DNA from: Theocolax elegans
Taxonomy: Eukaryota > Arthropoda > Insecta > Hymenoptera > Cerocephalidae
DNA: 64,000 nt
NCBI GenBank assembly: GCA_026168455.1
Contig: CM047426.1
Location: forward strand, 56,611,761 to 56,675,760
Reading direction: 5' to 3'
Positions 58,906 through 64,000 of the stretch are shown here, in pieces. The notes beneath the pieces were generated by a model, which did not search any database, had not been told where the DNA came from, and worked only from the letters and a program-made list of their open reading frames with translations. The first letter of the stretch is position 1. Each line of letters begins with the position of its first letter. The translations under genes were made by a program, and so were the position numbers.

Positions 58906-61900
58906 TACACCTGCTCGTTTTGATAACATTACTATACATTTACCACGCAACCGATTTCTGCTATTGATATGCCAGACGATGTACAGATAATTACCACCAG
59001 AAATTTTACATTATCGTTTTGACAGCATATTACTCTACATTTTCACGCAGTCGTTTTCTGTATTTTCATATGCAGACGATGCAGGAATTTTGTAACCGAA
59101 CATTATTACAATAGTCAATTTAACAATTATTGCTATACACAATTCTAGGGCAAATACTACTAAACATTTTCACGCAACGTTCTGCATTTGTAGTAGACAA
59201 AGCACGAATCGTTACCAAATAATTTACAATTCTCGTTTTGATAACTATTACTATACATTTACCAAACCGATTCTGTTGATATGCAGACGATGTATGAAAA
59301 TTACCACAAAATTTTTCTTTGACAACTATTACTCTACTATTTCACGCAACGTTTTCTTATTATGATAGGGTGCAGGAATTTTGAAAACAAATATTACACT
59401 TAGCAGTTTAAACAGCTATCACTATACTCAATTCTGTGCGATCGTTTTCTGCATTTGTTAGCCAGACGATGCACGAATTGATAACAAATAATTTTACAAT
59501 ATTTTTTTTGGCAACTACTACTTCACATTTTCCACGCAATCGTTGTCTGCATTTTGTTAGATAGACGAAGAACGAATTATTACCAAATAATTTTACATTA
59601 CTCGTTTTGACAGCTATTACTCTACATTTTCACGCATTCGTTTTCTGTATTTTCATATGCAGACGATGCAGGAATTTTGTAACCGAAATTATTACAATAG
59701 TCAATTTAACAATTATTGCTATACACAATTCTATGCGATTTTTTTCTGCATTTTTTAGGCAGACGTTGCACGAAGAGTTACCACAAAAGTTTACATTATT
59801 CGTTTTGGCAACTACTAGTACACATTTTCCACTCATTCGTTTTCTGTATATTGATATGCAGACGATGCAGGAATTTTGAAACCGAAATTACTACAATAAT
59901 CAATTTAACAATTATTGCTATACACAATTCTATGCGATTGTTTTCTGCATTTATTAGGCAGACGTTGCACGAATAATTAACACAAAAGTTTACCATATTC
60001 GTTTTGGCAAATATTACTCTACATTTTCCCGCAATCGTTTTCTGCATTTTGTTAGGCAGACGATGTATGAATAATTACCACTAAAATTACAATTGTCGTT
60101 TTGTCAACTATTACACTACATATTGCACCCAATTGTTTTCTATATTTTGATACGCAGACGATGCAGGAATTTTGAAACCAAAATTATTACACTTAGCAGT
60201 TTAACAGCTATCACTATACTCAATTCTGTGCGATCGTTTTCTGCATTTTGTTAGCCAGACGATGCACGAATTGATAACAAATAATTTTACAATATTTTTT
60301 TTGGCAACTACTACTTCACATTTTCCACGCAATCGTTGTCTGCATTTTGTTAGATAGACGAAGCACGAATTGTTACCAAATAATTTTACAATAATCATTT
60401 TGACATCTATTACTGTACATTTTCCACGCAATCGTTTCTCCATTTTGATACGCAGACGATGCACGAATTGTTACCAAATATTTTTACAATATTTGTTTTG
60501 GCAACTACTACTACACATTTTCCACGCAATCGTTGTCTGCATTTTGTTAGATAGACAAAGCACGAATTGTTACCAAATAATTTTGCAATACTCATTTTGG
60601 CAAATATTACTATACATTTTCCACGCCACCATTTTCTGTATTTTGATATGCAGACGATGTATGAATAATTACCACAAAATTTTTCAGTTATCTTTTTGAC
60701 AACTATTACTCTACTATTTCCACGCAATCGTTTTCTCCATTTTGATATGCATAGGGTGCAGGAATTTTGAAAACAAAATTATTACAATAATTAATTTAAC
60801 AATTATTGCTATACTCAATTCTATGTGATCGTTTTCTGCATTTTGTCAGCCAGACGATGCACGAATTGATACCAAATAATTTTACAATATTCGTTTTGGC
60901 AACTACTACTTCACATTTTCCACGATATCGATGTCTGCATTTTGTTAGATAGGCGATGCACGAAATGTTAGCAAAAAAATTTACAATAATCGATTTGACA
61001 AATATTACTCTACATCTTCGACGCAATCGTTTTCTGCATTTTCTTAAGCAGACGTAGCACGAATTGTTACCAAATAATTTTACCATATTCGTTTTGGCAA
61101 CTACTACTACACATTTTCCACGCAATAGTTGTCTGCATTTTGTTAGGTAGAAGATGCACGAATTGTTTCCAAATAATTTTACAATACTCGTTACGACAAA
61201 TATTACTATACATTTTCCACGCAAACGTTTCCTACATTTTGATACGCAGACAATGCAGGCATTTTGAAACGAAAATTGTTACAATAATCAATTTAACAAC
61301 TATTGCTTTACTCAATTCTGTGCGATCGTTTTCTGCACTTTGTCAGCCAGATGATGCACGAATTGATACCAAATAATTTTACAATAATCGTTTTGACAGC
61401 TATTACTATACATTTTCCATGCAATCGTTTGCTGCATTTTGATACGCAGACGATGCAGGAATTTTGAAACCAAAATTATTACAATAATCTATGTAACAAT
61501 TATTGCTATACACAATTCCATGCGATCGTTTTCTGCATTTTGTAGGCAGAGTGTGCACGAAAAGTTACCAATTAATTTTACAATACTCGTTTTGGCAAAT
61601 ATTACTATACATATTCCACGTCACCATTTTCTGTATTTTGATATGTAGACGATGTATGAATAATTACCACAAAACTTTAGAATTATCGTTTTGACAAATA
61701 TTACTCTACATTTTCCACGCAATGGTTTTCTGTATTTTGTTATGCAGATGATGTACGAATAAACACCACAAAATTTTACAATTATGGTTTTGAAACTATT
61801 ACTTTACATTTTCCACGCAATCGTTTTCAGTATTTTGTATGCAGACGATGCAGGAATTTTGATAACAAAATCACTACATTAATCAATTAAACAACTATTG

Positions 61901-64000
61901 CTATAGACAATTCTATGTGATCGTTTACTGTTTTTTGTTAGGCAGACGATGCACGAAAAATTACCAAATAAATTTACTATTCTCGTTTTGACAACTATTA
62001 CTATGCATTTTCCACGCAACCTTTTTCTGTATTTTAATTCGCAGAGGTTGGAGGAATTTTGAAATCAAAATTATTAAATAATCAATTTAACAGCTAGTGT
62101 TATCCACAATTCTATGAAATTGTATTCTGCACTTTGTTATGCAGACGTTGCACGAATTGTTACCAAATAATGTAACATTTATCGATTTGAAACTATTACT
62201 TTACATTTTCCACGCAATCATTTCTACATTTTGATACGCAGACGATGCAGGAATTTTGAAACCAAAATGATTACAATAATCAGATTAACAACTATTACAA
62301 AACACAATGCTATGCGATCGTTTTCTGCACTTTGTTAGGCAAACAATGCACGAATTGTTACCAAAAAATTTTGCAATAAACATTTTGATGACTATAAGTA
62401 TACATTTTCCACGCAATCTTTTTCTCCATTTTGATACGCAGGCGATGCAGGAATTTTCAAACCAAGATTATTATATTAATCAATTTAACTACTATTGCTA
62501 TACACAATTCTATGTCATCGTTTCTGCATTTTGTTAGGCAGACGATGCACGAATTGTAAAAAAATTAGTTTACAATAGTCGTATTGACAACTATTACTGT
62601 ACATTTTCCTCGCAATCGTTTTCTGTTTTTTGATATGCAGAAGATGCAGGAATTTTGAAACCAAAAGTATTACAATAATCAATTTAACAATTATTGCCAT
62701 ACACAATTCGTTGCGATACTTTTCTGCATTTCCTCAGCCAGGCGATGCACGAATTGATACCAAATAATTTTATAATAATCGATTTGACATTAATTACTTT
62801 ACATTTTCCACGCAATCGTTTTCTGCATTTTGTTATCAGACGCTGCACGAATTGTTACCAAATAATTTTACAATATTCGTTTTGGCAACTACTACTTCAC
62901 ATTTTCTACGCTATCGTTGTCTGCATTTTGTTAGATAGACGAAGAACGAATTGTTACCAAATAATTTTACATTACTCGTTTTGACAACTATTACTATACA
63001 TTTACCACACAATCGTTTTCTACATTTTAATACGCAGGCGATGCAGGAATTGTTACCACAGAATTTTACAATTATCGTTTTGACAGCTATTACTCTACAT
63101 TTTCACGCAATCGTTTTCTGTATTTTCATATGCAGACGATGCAGGAATTTTGTAACCGAAATTATTACAATAGTCAATTTAACAATTATTGCTATACACA
63201 ATTCTATGCGATTGTTTTCTGCATTTTTTAGGCAGACGTTGCACGAATAGTTACCACAAAAGTTTACAATATTCGTATTGGCAAATATTACTCTACATTT
63301 TCCCGCAATCGTTTTCTGCATTTTGTTAGGCAGACGATGTATGAATAATTACCACTAAAATTACAATTGTCGTTTTGTTAACTATTACTCTACATATTGC
63401 ACCCAATTGTTTTCTATATTTTGATACGCAGACGATGCAGGAATTTTGAAACCAAAATTATTACACTTAGCAGTTTAACAGCTATTGCTATGCACAATTC
63501 TATGTGATCGTTTCTGCATTATGTTAGGCAGACGATGCACGACTTGTTACCAAATAATTTTACAATAATCGTTTTGACATCTTTTACTGTACATTTTCCA
63601 AACAATCGTTTTCTGCATTTTGACACACAGACGATGCAGGAATTTTGAAACCGAAATTGTTACAATAATCAATTTAACAGCTATCGCTATACTCAATTCT
63701 GTGCCATCGTTTTCTGCATTATGTTAGCCAGACGATGCACGAATTGATACCAAATAATTTTACAATATTTTTTTTGGCAACTACTACTTCACATTTTCCA
63801 CGCAATCGTTGTCTGCATTTTGTTAGATAGACGAAGCACGAATTATTACCAAATAATTTCACAATAATCGTTTTGACATCTACTACTTCACATTTTCCAC
63901 GATATCGTTGTCTGCATTTTGTTAGATAGGCGATGCACGAATTGTTAGCAAATAATTTTACAATAATCGTTTTGACAACTATTACTCCACATCTTCGACG

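Larger units (their letters stand above)
37679..64000. repeat. Satellite array of ~99/101-bp monomers, >26 kb
   Basis: The array starts at TATTTTCCACGCAATCG and continues to the window end. Two monomer types, often alternating, make a ~200-bp dimer. Type A (~99 bp): GTTTTCTGCATTTTGTTAGG, CAGACGATGCACGAATTG, TTACCAAATAATTTTACAAT. Type B (~101 bp): GTTTTCTGCATTTTGATACG, CAGACGATGCAGGAATTTTG, AAACCAAAATTATTACAAT. A third variant has GTTGTCTGC...TTAGATAGACAAAGCACG. I estimate about 260 monomers from length. Order is irregular, with kilobase-scale duplications. Reading frames up to 252 codons arise because many monomers are multiples of three and lack stops; they are not accepted as genes. Confidence 0.95.

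Noticed and set aside
37679..64000. Dozens of ORFs of 60-252 codons on both strands in the satellite
   Set aside because: They follow monomer phase, appear on both strands and break at ordinary length changes. There is no start context, domain or homologue. Treated as satellite artefacts.
37679..64000. CRISPR-like regular repeats
   Set aside because: Monomers are contiguous ~100-bp satellite units with no repeat-spacer structure or cas genes, and the rest of the window is clearly eukaryotic.

Overview
The window is eukaryotic repeat-rich DNA, most likely from an insect. It contains an R1-clade non-LTR retrotransposon end, Ty3/gypsy-type LTR elements, a tRNA-derived SINE, hAT-like and piggyBac-like small elements, GT-AG-type splice signals, a heat-shock-type promoter and a very long satellite array. 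The CpG-rich LTRs beside AT-rich spacers would fit a hymenopteran such as a parasitoid wasp, but that is only a guess. No intact host protein gene was found, and nearly every coding tract is a broken mobile-element gene.

Layout. 1-825: 3' end of an R1-clade element abutting an (AC)n/(ACAT)n tract. 938-19085: one Ty3/gypsy element on the minus strand in the order LTR-internal-LTR-internal-LTR. It is flanked by one 4-bp direct repeat (ACAT). Both internal copies carry the same gag-pol lesions, a perfect PBS/PPT layout and a well-formed -1 frameshift signal between gag and pol. 19086-19290: TA-rich microsatellite. 19554-24240: a second, older, 5'-truncated Ty3/gypsy element on the minus strand, with a 3' LTR and an extra ORF-like tract between integrase and LTR. 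24250-25575: remnant of an arthropod repeat-associated protein family and its imperfect 3' repeats. 25600-26936: divergent minus-strand LTR with a nested dispersed repeat; it also holds a possible two-exon small ORF on the plus strand. 26937-33600: AT-rich spacer with microsatellites, a piggyBac-like mini-element, a possible solo LTR, a four-copy ~250-bp tandem repeat split by a hAT-like element with 8-bp target duplications, a SINE and a 138-bp tandem repeat. 33683-34660: divergent plus-strand LTR of the same lineage as the big element. 34726-36305: dispersed repeat and three foldback/TIR elements. 37262-37433: minus-strand heat-shock-type promoter with a splice donor. 37679-64000: satellite array of ~99/101-bp monomers running off the window end, organised in nested kilobase-scale duplications and carrying a duplicated hairpin insertion.

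How the parts relate. In the main element the minus-strand LTR drives gag (CA, zinc knuckles) and then pol (PR-RT-RNase H-IN) by -1 frameshifting. All of this is now inactivated by shared stops and frameshifts. The repeats on either side of the 27-33 kb segment are arranged partly as mirror images. The satellite begins about 245 bp upstream of the heat-shock-type promoter, which points away from it. Comparisons were made by eye; no alignment or database search was run.
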